A stretch of 41,557 nucleotides of DNA from DATKDP01 sp035546335 (GTDB lineage: Bacteria; Acidobacteriota; Thermoanaerobaculia; Gp7-AA8): positions 1-41,557 of the forward strand of contig DATKDP010000058.1 in the NCBI GenBank assembly GCA_035546335.1, given 5' to 3'. The translations under genes were made by a program, and so were the position numbers. The notes below the pieces were generated by a model. The model did not search any database and was not told the DNA's origin. It was given only the letters and a program-made list of their open reading frames with translations. Numbering within the stretch: the first letter of the stretch is position 1; each line of letters begins with the position of its first letter. Positions 14,964 through 23,742 of the stretch are shown one piece after another.

Positions 14964-16895
14964 ATGCGACGCTTTCTCGCGCTCGTCCTGCTCTCGATCT
15001 CGATTCCTCTCGCGGCGCAGACGCGCACGCAGAAGCCTCCCCTTCACGCGCAGAAATGGATCGCGATCACCGGCAAGCCGCTGGCGGCCACCGCCGGAGC
15101 GATGATGTTCCAGAAGGGAGGAAATGCGGTCGATGCCGCCGCAGCGATGCTCGCGGCCACCTGCACGATGTGGGACACGCTCGGGTGGGGAGGAGAGACG
15201 CAGGCGCTGCTCTACGACCCGCGAAGCGGGAAGGTGATCGGCATCAATGCACTCGGCTTCGCCCCGACCGGCGCAACGGCGGATTACTTTCGCAGCAGGG
15301 AGATGAAGTATCCGCCCGAATACGGTCCCCTCGCTGCGACGATTCCAGGAACGCCCGGAGGCCTCTTTCTGATGCTCGCAGAATACGGACGGTTGTCGCT
15401 CGCCGACGTGCTCGCTCCTGCCATCGAGCTGGCCGATGGCTATCCGATCGAGCGGCAGGCGGCCGATGCCATGGAACGCCGCAAGGAGATGATCCGCCAG
15501 TGGCCTTATTCACGCGATGTCTTTCTTCCCCATCGGCGCGAGGGCACCGCGGCAGCCCCTTCCGCGCAGGAAGGAACGGACGAAGGCCCCACGCCCGCGC
15601 ACGATCGCGCCGTCGCCGCCGCCGGGTCGCCGGGCGCGCGTGAAGCGCCACGCGCGGGCGAGAGGTTCCGGCAGCCCGATCTCGCGGCGACTCTGCGCAA
15701 GCTCGTGCAGGCCGAGCAGGATGCGCTGCGCAGAGGACGCTCGCGAAAGCAGGCCATCTACGCCGCACACGATCGCTTCTACAAGGGAGACATCGCCCGC
15801 GAGATCGCTCGGAGCGTTCAGGAGCAGGGCGGCCTGATCACCGAAGACGATCTGGCGAGCTGGCGGCCGCGAACCGAGGAGCCGGTCAGGACGACCTACA
15901 AGGGGATCGACGTGTACAAGCTCACCGTCTGGACACAGGGACCGGTGCTGCTTCAGGCACTCGACATCCTCGAGAATTTCGATCTGAAGTCGATGGGCTA
16001 CAACAGCTCGCGCTACATTCACACGCTCTATCAGGCAATGAACCTGGCGTTCGCCGACCGCGACTTCTACTACGGTGATCCCGACTTTCCTCCCCAAGAG
16101 CCGGTGCGCGGTCTGCTTTCGAAAGACTACGCGCGCGCGCGTGCTAAGCAGGTCAATCCCGAGCGCAATGACCCGCATGCCGGACCGGGAGATCCATACC
16201 CCTTTCAGGGCGAGGAGAATCCGTTTCTCGAGCTGCTTCGCACCTGGGGAAAATCAACGGAGCAGTCGGCATCCCGATCGCCGCTACGCAAGGGTGACGA
16301 CGATCCCTTCTATCGAGGTACCACGACGATCGAGGCGGCCGACGCCGAAGGCTGGGTCGTCTCGGTCACCCCGAGCGGAGGGTGGATTCCTGCAGTGATC
16401 GCCGGCAGCTCGGGCATCGGCCTGAGCCAGCGAATGCAGAGCTTCGTTCTCGACGCGTCCGAGAACCCCTTCAACGTGGTCGAGCCGCGAAAGCGTCCGC
16501 GAGTCACCTTGACCCCCTCTTTGGCGTTGAAGGACGGCCGTCCTTTCCTCGCCTTCGCCGTTCAGGGAGGCGACAGCCAGGACCAGAATCTGCTGCAGTT
16601 CTTCCTCAATATGGTCGAGTTCGGCATGACGGTGCAGGAGGCAACCGAAGCGGCGAACTTCAACAGCTTCCAGATGCGAAACTCCTTCGCCGATCACGAG
16701 ACGACGCCGGGAAGGATTCTGCTCCATGAAGCGACTCCTCCCTGGGTTCGCGACGAGCTCAGGACGATGGGCTACGAGCTGACCTTCGCCGAGCGGACCT
16801 CCGGGCCCATCAATGCGATCTTCTTCGATCGCTTGCATGGAACGATGTGGGGTGGATCGAGCAATCACGGCGAGGATTACGGGATCGGCTGGTAG
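14964..16895 (+). CDS. Gamma-glutamyltransferase family protein (secreted)
   Basis: About 643 residues with a signal peptide (FLALVLLSISIPLAAQ). The family are N-terminal nucleophile hydrolases that cleave themselves at a Thr and transfer or hydrolyse gamma-glutamyl groups, usually in the periplasm. GGNAVDAAAAMLAA, WGGETQALLYD and GTPGGLFLMLAEYG mark the large subunit. Thr453 in YRGTTTIEAADAEG is the likely cleavage and nucleophile site, and PRVTLTPSLALKDGRPFLAF with GGDSQDQ marks the small subunit. GGAGG is well placed before the ATG. An Ala/Pro/Gly-rich stretch of about 40 residues (192-231) interrupts the large subunit in a loop. The family is broad, so the true substrate may not be glutathione. 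Confidence 0.88.
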   Translation: MRRFLALVLLSISIPLAAQTRTQKPPLHAQKWIAITGKPLAATAGAMMFQKGGNAVDAAAAMLAATCTMWDTLGWGGETQALLYDPRSGKVIGINALGFAPTGATADYFRSREMKYPPEYGPLAATIPGTPGGLFLMLAEYGRLSLADVLAPAIELADGYPIERQAADAMERRKEMIRQWPYSRDVFLPHRREGTAAAPSAQEGTDEGPTPAHDRAVAAAGSPGAREAPRAGERFRQPDLAATLRKLVQAEQDALRRGRSRKQAIYAAHDRFYKGDIAREIARSVQEQGGLITEDDLASWRPRTEEPVRTTYKGIDVYKLTVWTQGPVLLQALDILENFDLKSMGYNSSRYIHTLYQAMNLAFADRDFYYGDPDFPPQEPVRGLLSKDYARARAKQVNPERNDPHAGPGDPYPFQGEENPFLELLRTWGKSTEQSASRSPLRKGDDDPFYRGTTTIEAADAEGWVVSVTPSGGWIPAVIAGSSGIGLSQRMQSFVLDASENPFNVVEPRKRPRVTLTPSLALKDGRPFLAFAVQGGDSQDQNLLQFFLNMVEFGMTVQEATEAANFNSFQMRNSFADHETTPGRILLHEATPPWVRDELRTMGYELTFAERTSGPINAIFFDRLHGTMWGGSSNHGEDYGIGW

Positions 16896-16941
16896 GGTAG
16901 GGACGAAGCATTTTCACATTCTCTTCACCGCCTCTCCACAC

Positions 16942-16957
16942 TGGCTACTTTTTTGCT
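16942..16957 (+). promoter_or_regulatory. Putative sigma-54 (-24/-12) promoter of the polysaccharide operon
   Basis: TGGCTACTTTTTTGCT matches the sigma-54 consensus TGGCAC-N5-TTGCW at the invariant GG and GC, with exactly 10 nt between them. It lies about 107 nt upstream of the first polysaccharide gene. Sigma-54 control of exopolysaccharide operons is known in several phyla. An activator-binding site was not identified. Confidence 0.6.
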
Positions 16958-17030
16958 TTGATGAACCAGCGTGGCCATTCGGACGAACGGCCAGCCGACA
17001 GCGACCGCCGCTGTTCGCAATCGATTTTAC

Positions 17031-17049
17031 GAGGGACCGTGTGTCCCTC
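17031..17049 (+). promoter_or_regulatory. Leader hairpin before the polysaccharide operon
   Basis: GAGGGAC / GTCCCTC form a perfect 7-bp stem around CGTGT, ending only a few nucleotides before the GAGG Shine-Dalgarno of the first gene. It could influence translation initiation or mRNA stability. Confidence 0.5.
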
Positions 17050-17063
17050 CGAGGTAAAGAAAC

Positions 17064-17804
17064 TTGACCTACCACTACGATTACGAGATTCCATCACGCC
17101 TGCCGGCTGCCCCGCGGCGAGCACCGGCGACGAGGCGACCGAAGGGAATCGTTTTCGTCGAGAGCACGACCCAGTGCTATTGGTTCGATCTGAGCACGAG
17201 ACGACCAGTCGCGGCGAGGGTCAAGAGGATGATCGACCTCGCGCTGGCGACGATGCTCGTAACGCTCATCGCTCCACTCCTGCTCCTGATCATCGTTCTG
17301 ATCAAGCTCACCAGTCCCGGCCCCGTGATCTTCAGGCAGAGACGTATCGGGTTTCGCTGCCACCAGTTTCACATGTACAAGTTCCGCACGATGGTCGCCG
17401 GTGCGCAGGCGCTCGAGAAACAGCTCGCTCGGGAGCAGGGAACGACGTTTCTCAAGCTGACCGATGATCCGCGTGTCACGCGGTTGGGAAAGGTGCTGCG
17501 GAAATACAGCCTCGACGAGCTGCCGCAACTGTTCAACGTGCTCGAGGGAACGATGAGTCTGGTGGGCCCACGTCCGCTGCTGGTCTCCGATCTCGGGACC
17601 TTTCCGCGACGCAGCCAGATGCGCCGGTTTTCGATGCCGCCGGGCATCACCGGACTCTGGCAGGTGAGCGGCCGTAGCAATTGCGACGATCGCCGGCGCA
17701 TGCAGCTCGACAGCGAGTACGTCGATCGCTGGAGTCTCTCGCTCGATTCTCACATCCTCCTTCGCACCATCGACGTCGTGTTCAACGCGCGAGGGGCGGT
17801 GTGA
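17064..17804 (+). CDS. Undecaprenyl-phosphate sugar-1-phosphate transferase (initiating)
   Basis: A 246-residue bacterial sugar transferase of the short type: one membrane segment (about 56-80) and the catalytic domain, without the extra helices of WcaJ. It moves a sugar-1-phosphate from a nucleotide sugar to undecaprenyl phosphate, the first committed step of a polysaccharide repeat unit. Visible motifs are MYKFRTMV, the Asp-Glu pair in LDELPQLFNVLEGTMSLVGPRP, and PPGITGLWQVSGRSN. The start is a TTG with GAGG about 10 nt upstream; no better ATG exists. The stop overlaps the next GTG. It is the first gene of an eight-gene operon and is preceded by a sigma-54-like promoter. Confidence 0.92.
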   Translation: MTYHYDYEIPSRLPAAPRRAPATRRPKGIVFVESTTQCYWFDLSTRRPVAARVKRMIDLALATMLVTLIAPLLLLIIVLIKLTSPGPVIFRQRRIGFRCHQFHMYKFRTMVAGAQALEKQLAREQGTTFLKLTDDPRVTRLGKVLRKYSLDELPQLFNVLEGTMSLVGPRPLLVSDLGTFPRRSQMRRFSMPPGITGLWQVSGRSNCDDRRRMQLDSEYVDRWSLSLDSHILLRTIDVVFNARGAV

Positions 17805-18445
17805 GCAGCGTACCTCAGCAGACGGGAACCGATCTTCGCGCCGTAGCCGGATCTCCCGCGGCCGCAGGCGATCTGCGGCTCCGCAATGCGTTGACCCGCG
17901 GCTGGCCTCTGATCGTCGGATTCGTCGCCGTTACGACGCTGTTCGCCTGGGTCCTGACGACGATGCAGCCTGCGCGCTACGCGGCGAGCTCGACCCTCAC
18001 CGTCACCCCCGTCGCCGCGGAGCTCGAAACCACCGATCTGCTGCGGAGCATCGAAGCGCTGGAACGACGCAGCATCGTGGCGACGTTTGCGCGCATTCCC
18101 TCATCGATCGAGACCGTGCGAGCCGCCGCGAGGAGCGTGGGGATCGCGCCGGCACGACTCGAACAGTACCGCGTCGGAGGAGTCGTGGTCCCGAACACGA
18201 ACATGATCAGAATCGAGGTGGAAGGCCCGGACGCCGGCGCCGCGGCAGCTCTCGCCAATCGCCTCGCAGAGCTGACGAACCTCGAGGCGCGCAGCATGTA
18301 CCAGATCTACGAGCTTCGGCCGCTGGCTCGAGCCGAGGCACCGAGCGTCCGTTCGTATCCGGTGCTGGGACGGAATCTGATCGCCGGAGCCCTCGTCGGC
18401 CTGCTCGGAGGTGCAGCGATCGCCCTGCTCCTGTACAAGCCCTGA
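17801..18445 (+). CDS. Wzz-like chain-length / polysaccharide co-polymerase protein
   Basis: A 214-residue protein with two membrane helices (WPLIVGFVAVTTLFAWVL and LIAGALVGLLGGAAIALLL) flanking a short periplasmic domain. The region before the second helix is Pro-containing (RPLARAEAPSVRSYP), the usual Wzz feature. There is no cytoplasmic kinase domain, so it is a Wzz/YveK-type co-polymerase that sets chain length with the Wzy-like protein. The GTG at 17801 overlaps the previous stop by GTGA, which fixes the start. The periplasmic part (about 130 residues) is short for the family. Confidence 0.82.
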   Translation: MSSVPQQTGTDLRAVAGSPAAAGDLRLRNALTRGWPLIVGFVAVTTLFAWVLTTMQPARYAASSTLTVTPVAAELETTDLLRSIEALERRSIVATFARIPSSIETVRAAARSVGIAPARLEQYRVGGVVVPNTNMIRIEVEGPDAGAAAALANRLAELTNLEARSMYQIYELRPLARAEAPSVRSYPVLGRNLIAGALVGLLGGAAIALLLYKP

Positions 18446-18479
18446 AAACCCCGCCTCATCCGATGATCGGGCGCCTCCC

Positions 18480-19952
18480 ATGACATCGACGACACTCTTC
18501 GCTTCATCGGAATTGCGCAACATCGCCGTCGCCACCGCCGCCCTGGTGACCGTTGCAGGACTGCTGCTCGTGGTCGCCAATCCTTCGTTCGCCTCACGGC
18601 CTCTCGCCGCGATCGCCATCGTCGCTTCCACGCTGTTCGCCATCCTCAGTTTTCGTTCGTGGCCGGCGGAGACTGCCCTCGTGCTCCTGACCGTTTTCGT
18701 CTTCACCAACCTCTCCGAAGTCCTCGTCCGCTACCACGGGCTGCCCTCGCTGCTCCAGCTCGTCGTGCTCCCGCTGGGAGTGCTCGCCTGGCTCGTGACG
18801 CGCCGCACGTCTGTGGCGGCCTTGCTGACTCACCCGCTCACGATCGCGCTCGCCGCCTGGTCGCTGATGATTTTCTTCAGCTCGCTCCGGGCTTCCCACC
18901 CCGAGCTGACCGACGCGAGACTCTCGTCGTCTCTGAAGGCTCTTGCCGTCTATCTTCTCGTCGCGCTGCTCGTCTCTTCCGTCACCCATGTGAGGCTCAT
19001 GGTCGTCTCGATTCTGGTGGCGGGGGCCGCCGTCTCGATTCTTCCCATCCTGCAGAACCTTTCCGGTGACTATGATTCGTCGTTCGGAGGTTTTGCCAGA
19101 GTCGAGCTGGCTCATCTCTATGGCGACGTCTTCGAGCAGCGCGTGGCCGGGCCTCTCGGCGACCCGAACTTCTTCGCTCAGTTGTTGCTCATCCCGATTC
19201 CCTTCGCCGTTCTCTACGCCTCGATCGAGCGCCGAATCGGGGTGCGCGCTCTCTATTATCTCGCCGCCGCGATCGTGCTGCTGGCACTGATGCTGACCTA
19301 TTCACGCGGAGCAATCGTGGCACTCGCAGTGCTCGCCCTTCTGATGATGATCACGTTGCGTGTCCGCTGGCGTCGCCTCGCTGTCACGATGGGGGTACTG
19401 ATCCTCGCTCTCCTCGCCTTCCGGTCGGAGCTCGCCAACCGGATTGCCACGATGGAGCAGCTCGTCGTGCCTGGCGCCGCGTCGTATGCCGACAGCTCGG
19501 TGCAGAAACGACGGCTTCTGGCTGCGACGGCCTGGACGATGTTTCTCGACCGGCCGCTCGCCGGAGTCGGAGCGGGAAATTTTTCAGTTCACTATGACGA
19601 GCATTCGGAGCGCGTCGGATCGTCGTCCCGGCTCTACGACGAGCCGGGCGGAGACCATTTCCCTCACAGCCTTCCTCTCGAGATCGCCGCCGAAAGTGGT
19701 CTCGTCGGTCTGATTCTCTTCGGATCGATCATCGTCATCGCGTTCGTTTCGCTGCGGCGCGTCGGCCGAGTGGTCGATCGCGCGGACACTCTTTCGATCA
19801 CGGCGGCCGGTCTGAGGATTGGAATCGCCGGATACCTCGTCGCCGCACTCTTCCTGCACGCCGAGTTTCAGCGAAGCCTCTGGATGTTGTTCGGTCTCAT
19901 CCCGGCACTCCAATCGCTGGGAGAACAAAAGGCCCAGGAGTCCCCATCGTGA
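18480..19952 (+). CDS. Wzy/O-antigen ligase-like polymerase
   Basis: A 490-residue protein with about a dozen membrane segments and a large periplasmic loop in the C-terminal half containing RPLAGVGAGNF and FPHSLPLEIAAESGLVG, the Wzy_C signature. It should polymerise lipid-linked repeat units in the periplasm. TYSRGAIVALAVLALL is another family segment. The ATG at 18480 is chosen because the preceding codons overlap the Wzz gene in another frame and read as proline/arginine shadow. Only 34 nt separate it from the Wzz gene, and its stop overlaps the next GTG. Confidence 0.88.
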   Translation: MTSTTLFASSELRNIAVATAALVTVAGLLLVVANPSFASRPLAAIAIVASTLFAILSFRSWPAETALVLLTVFVFTNLSEVLVRYHGLPSLLQLVVLPLGVLAWLVTRRTSVAALLTHPLTIALAAWSLMIFFSSLRASHPELTDARLSSSLKALAVYLLVALLVSSVTHVRLMVVSILVAGAAVSILPILQNLSGDYDSSFGGFARVELAHLYGDVFEQRVAGPLGDPNFFAQLLLIPIPFAVLYASIERRIGVRALYYLAAAIVLLALMLTYSRGAIVALAVLALLMMITLRVRWRRLAVTMGVLILALLAFRSELANRIATMEQLVVPGAASYADSSVQKRRLLAATAWTMFLDRPLAGVGAGNFSVHYDEHSERVGSSSRLYDEPGGDHFPHSLPLEIAAESGLVGLILFGSIIVIAFVSLRRVGRVVDRADTLSITAAGLRIGIAGYLVAALFLHAEFQRSLWMLFGLIPALQSLGEQKAQESPS

Positions 19953-22225
19953 CCGTCGCTGAGGACAACCCGATCTCCGTCGCTTCGAGAGCGCAGCCCC
20001 ACACTCCCAAGGTCCGCAGAGCCGTGGCCGTTCTGGTCTCCCGCTTCCCCCTCATCAGCCAGACGTTCATCGTACGGGAGATCGAGGAGATGGAACGCCA
20101 GGGACAGCCTGTGCTTCTCGTCCCGATGTACCGCCAGAAGAGCCGCGTGGTCCACGAGGAGGCGAGGCGATGGATCGACGACGCCCTCTTCACCCCCTTC
20201 TTCTCCCGGAAGGTGATCGGATCGAACCTTCGAGCTCTCGCCCGGCGGCCGCTTCGCTATCTTTCGATCCTCTATCGCCTGATCGTCTCGGCACTGACCA
20301 GCCCTTCAATGCTCATCAGGAACGTGGCGATCTTTCCGCAGTCGGTTCTGCTCGCCGAGCATCTGGACGGCGAAGGCATCCGGCACGTCCACGCCCTTCT
20401 CGCTCACCATCCCGCCACCACGGCTCTGGTGATCTCCGCACTGTCGGACATCACCTTCAGTTTCACCGCGCACGGGTGGGACATCTTCGTTCACAGGTCG
20501 CTGCTCGAGGAGAAGGTGCGAAAGGCGAGCTTCATCCGCGCCGCTTCGACGTTCAACGAAGCGTTCCTGACCGGCCTCTATCCCGGAGCGGAGGAGAAGA
20601 TCGAAGTGATTCACCTCGGAATCGACTCCTCTGTCTACGATCGAAGTGCGGCGGTCATCGACGAGTCGGACCGATTCGACATCCTGTCGGTCGCCTCGCT
20701 CGAGCCGCACAAGGGCATCTCCTTTCTCGTCGAGGCGTGTGCTCTGCTGAAGGAACGAGGGACTCCCTTCCGCTGCCGCGTGATCGGCGACGGTTCGCGA
20801 ACGTGGGCGATCGAGAGTCTGATCCGAGCCCGCGGGCTCGAGGGCGAGGTCACGCTTCTCGGCGAGCTGCCGCAGCGCGAGGTCGCCCGGCAAATGGCCC
20901 ACGCCTCGATCTTCGTCTTTCCCAGCGTCATCGGAATCGACGGGCTGATGGACGGCGTCCCGGTCGCGTTGATGGAAGCGATGGCCTCCCGCAAGCCCGT
21001 CGTCGCTTCCGCGATCTCCGGGATCCCCGAGCTCGTGGATCACGACGTGAGCGGATTTCTGGTCGATGCGGGGAATCCCGATCAGCTCGCCGACGCCATC
21101 GATCGCCTGATCGATGATCCCGAACTTCGCGACTCGATGGGCCGAGCCGGAGCCCGCAGGATTCGAACGGAGTTTCAGCTCCAGACCACGATTGCGCGAT
21201 TCGTATCGACGATCGAGCGATTCAATCCCACACCCGCCGAGGTCAGACGGCGAATCGCGCGGATCGTTCCCCCTTCGATCGATGCCGCCGGAATCGGAAT
21301 CCGCAAAATGCTGAGCCGGCGCGACTCGACCGTCTTCGAGGTGCTGGTCGCCGGACAGGACACCGTGCGCGAGATGGTGATCAAGCAGCAGAAAACGCGA
21401 TCCGGCGAGTCGCGCCCCGCTTCCGATCGCGCGAGACACGAGCGCGACGTTCTGCTCAGGCTCCGCGCGATCTTCGATCGAAACGAGCCGGCGGCCGGCT
21501 CCCCTCTCTTCTCCGTCCCCCGGGTGCTCGCATTCGATGAGTCGAATGCGACCATCGTCATGGAGCGCACGAGCGGGCGGCCGCTCGACGAGCTGATTCG
21601 CGAGCGCCGCACGAGGCGCGGCGGAACGGGTCAGCTCGCCGGCGAGATTCGTTCCGCAGGGCAATGGCTCCGTCTCCTGCAGGAGCACACGACATCGGAT
21701 GGCGACGGAAGGGATCTGGTCGATCAGATCGCCTTTCGAGCTCATCGCGATCTCGATCTCGCCACCGCGGCCGAGAGCTCTCTTCGATCGCGCAAGCGCG
21801 AATTGATGCTGACGCTTCGCGCGCTGCAGCAGCGCGTGCGCTCGAGCCGGATCCGCCTCGTCGGACATCATGGCGATTTCTGGCCCGGCAATCTTCACGT
21901 GAGCGACACCCTGATCGAAGTGATCGACTTCGAGGGCTTTCGCGAAGGCCTTCCCGAGGAGGACCTCGCCTGGTTTCTGATTCAGCTGCGTCTGTTCTAC
22001 TCCTGGCCCTCTCTTTACCCACGCTATCTTCCTCTCGAGCGCGCATTCCTCGAAGGTGCGAACGGGAACGATCAAGGCGGCAGGACGGACGCGTTTGCAT
22101 TCTGCTGCCTGGCCAAAGCATTACGGATTCTCGCGGGAGGCGCCGGCGAGCGCGGTGGCGCCGCCGCCGCCAGCCGGTGGCGCCGCCGCACGCTTCGGTC
22201 GATCATTCTCGGGGCGCTCCGGTGA
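19949..22225 (+). CDS. GT4 glycosyltransferase fused to an APH-fold kinase
   Basis: A 758-residue two-domain protein. Residues about 25-415 form a GT-B glycosyltransferase of family 4, with SRFPLISQTFIVREIE near the start, SVASLEPHKG, and the donor-binding GVPVALMEAMASRKPVVAS. Residues about 440-745 form an aminoglycoside-phosphotransferase-like domain with the catalytic loop HGDFWPGNL near residue 640 and the metal-binding Asp in IEVIDFEGF near 660. GTG at 19949 overlaps the upstream stop (GTGA), with GGAG before it. One chain with both activities suggests that a sugar is transferred and phosphorylated in the same step of repeat-unit assembly, or that the kinase makes a phospho-substituent. 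Substrates are unknown. Confidence 0.88.
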   Translation: MTVAEDNPISVASRAQPHTPKVRRAVAVLVSRFPLISQTFIVREIEEMERQGQPVLLVPMYRQKSRVVHEEARRWIDDALFTPFFSRKVIGSNLRALARRPLRYLSILYRLIVSALTSPSMLIRNVAIFPQSVLLAEHLDGEGIRHVHALLAHHPATTALVISALSDITFSFTAHGWDIFVHRSLLEEKVRKASFIRAASTFNEAFLTGLYPGAEEKIEVIHLGIDSSVYDRSAAVIDESDRFDILSVASLEPHKGISFLVEACALLKERGTPFRCRVIGDGSRTWAIESLIRARGLEGEVTLLGELPQREVARQMAHASIFVFPSVIGIDGLMDGVPVALMEAMASRKPVVASAISGIPELVDHDVSGFLVDAGNPDQLADAIDRLIDDPELRDSMGRAGARRIRTEFQLQTTIARFVSTIERFNPTPAEVRRRIARIVPPSIDAAGIGIRKMLSRRDSTVFEVLVAGQDTVREMVIKQQKTRSGESRPASDRARHERDVLLRLRAIFDRNEPAAGSPLFSVPRVLAFDESNATIVMERTSGRPLDELIRERRTRRGGTGQLAGEIRSAGQWLRLLQEHTTSDGDGRDLVDQIAFRAHRDLDLATAAESSLRSRKRELMLTLRALQQRVRSSRIRLVGHHGDFWPGNLHVSDTLIEVIDFEGFREGLPEEDLAWFLIQLRLFYSWPSLYPRYLPLERAFLEGANGNDQGGRTDAFAFCCLAKALRILAGGAGERGGAAAASRWRRRTLRSIILGALR

Positions 22226-23742
22226 CGGAGCGAGGCGAGCGGATCGGACGATCGACAGCCAGGGCCGCGCTCTGGGCGTTCGCCGCCACTGCCGCGGCAA
22301 AAACCATCACCCTCGTTGGCCTGGCGATCCTGGCGCGCTTTCTGGCGCCCCACGAGTTCGGCCTCCTCGCCTTCGCCCTCGTCTACATCACCTACGCCGA
22401 GACCATCGGTGACCTCGGAACGGGAGTCGCGCTCATCTACTGGCCCGACAGGAAGAGTGACGCAGCTCAGGTGACGTTCCTGATCAACCTCGTGATGGGA
22501 ATCGCCTGGTGTCTCGTCACACTGGCCATCGCACCAGGCGTTGCCCGTTTCTTTCAGACCGAGGCAGGCGAGCCGATCATCCAGGTTCTGGCCATCGGAT
22601 TTTTGATCAGGTTCCTGGGCAACACCCATGATGCCCTCGCTCAGAAAGAGCTCCGCTTTCGCGCTCGCCTCGTACCGGAAGTTGCGCTGGCAACCGGCAA
22701 GGCGATCATCGCCGTCGCGCTCGCCGTTCAGGGCTTCGGTGCCTGGAGTCTGGTCTGGGGACATCTCGGCGGACTCTGTCTCTGGACGCTCTTTCTGTGG
22801 ATTGTCGTTCCGTGGCGCCCCCGGCTCTCGCTCGCCGGTCTCGACCTTCTTCGTCCCATGCTCGCCTACGGCCGCGGCATCATCGCCGTCAACGTCCTCG
22901 CCGCCGTCGTCCACCACGCCGATCTCGCGATCGTCGGCCGGATGCTCGGAGCCACGGCGCTCGGGCTCTATCAGATGGCGTCGAAGATTCCGGAGGTGAC
23001 GATCACGGTCATCGTGTGGGTGGTCAGCCGCGTCCTGTTTCCGGCATTTTCCCGCCTCAACGCGGGTGGACACGCGCTGGCAGATGCCTATCTGACAGCG
23101 ATGCGCTACGTTTCAGCGATCACCATCCCGATCGCCACGGGACTGTTCTTTCTCGCCGAGCCGATCATCCTTCTGAGCTTCGGCGACACCTGGGCTCCGG
23201 CAATTCCGATTCTCAGAGCCCTCGCCATCTATGGTGGACTCCGCTCGCTCGGCACGCATGCGGGCGATGTGCTCAAGGCGGTCGGCAAATCGAACCTGCT
23301 CGCGCGGCTCGCCCTTCTCAAGGCAGCAGTGCTCGTTCCTGCCCTTCTCGTCGCGGCCGGCCACGGCGTGCTCGCCGTGGCCTGGTCGATGGTGGCGGTC
23401 ACGATCTTCGCGAACATGCTCAATATCGTCGTCGTCTCGCGGATTCTCGAGACTCCCGTCTGGAGCACCTTCCGCTCGCTGGGACCGAGCGCCGCCGCCG
23501 GAGCGATCCTCGCGCTCGCCCTCGCGCTCTGGAACGAATTCGGACTCGGTCACGGAGACCTCGTTCGTCTCGGAATCGCGGTTCTCGGCGGGGCCGGCGT
23601 GTATCTGCTGGCGCTCCGGTGGCTCGATCCCCGCATGCTTTCCGATGTGCTGCGACTTGTCGGACGGGCGGAGGCGGATGCACCAGCTTCCCTTCGCCCG
23701 GGCCCTGACGTGAAGGAGAGACAGAATGCCGGCGCCCTCTGA
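22222..23742 (+). CDS. Wzx-like lipopolysaccharide/oligosaccharide flippase
   Basis: A 506-residue protein of the MATE/polysaccharide-transporter superfamily with about 12-14 helices. Its ARFLAPHEFGLLAFALVYITYAE start and RMLGATALGLYQMASKIPE repeat are typical of the WzxC-type branch. It should flip undecaprenyl-linked repeat units to the periplasm. GTG at 22222 overlaps the stop of the fusion gene by 4 nt. The last 17 nt overlap the next gene. Codons upstream of this GTG are Arg/Ser-rich shadow of the preceding gene and are excluded. Confidence 0.88.
   Translation: MTERGERIGRSTARAALWAFAATAAAKTITLVGLAILARFLAPHEFGLLAFALVYITYAETIGDLGTGVALIYWPDRKSDAAQVTFLINLVMGIAWCLVTLAIAPGVARFFQTEAGEPIIQVLAIGFLIRFLGNTHDALAQKELRFRARLVPEVALATGKAIIAVALAVQGFGAWSLVWGHLGGLCLWTLFLWIVVPWRPRLSLAGLDLLRPMLAYGRGIIAVNVLAAVVHHADLAIVGRMLGATALGLYQMASKIPEVTITVIVWVVSRVLFPAFSRLNAGGHALADAYLTAMRYVSAITIPIATGLFFLAEPIILLSFGDTWAPAIPILRALAIYGGLRSLGTHAGDVLKAVGKSNLLARLALLKAAVLVPALLVAAGHGVLAVAWSMVAVTIFANMLNIVVVSRILETPVWSTFRSLGPSAAAGAILALALALWNEFGLGHGDLVRLGIAVLGGAGVYLLALRWLDPRMLSDVLRLVGRAEADAPASLRPGPDVKERQNAGAL

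Noticed and set aside
20306..22075. A 589-codon open frame on the minus strand over the GT4-kinase gene
   Set aside because: Shadow of a well-supported two-domain gene; composition and lack of any motif argue against it.
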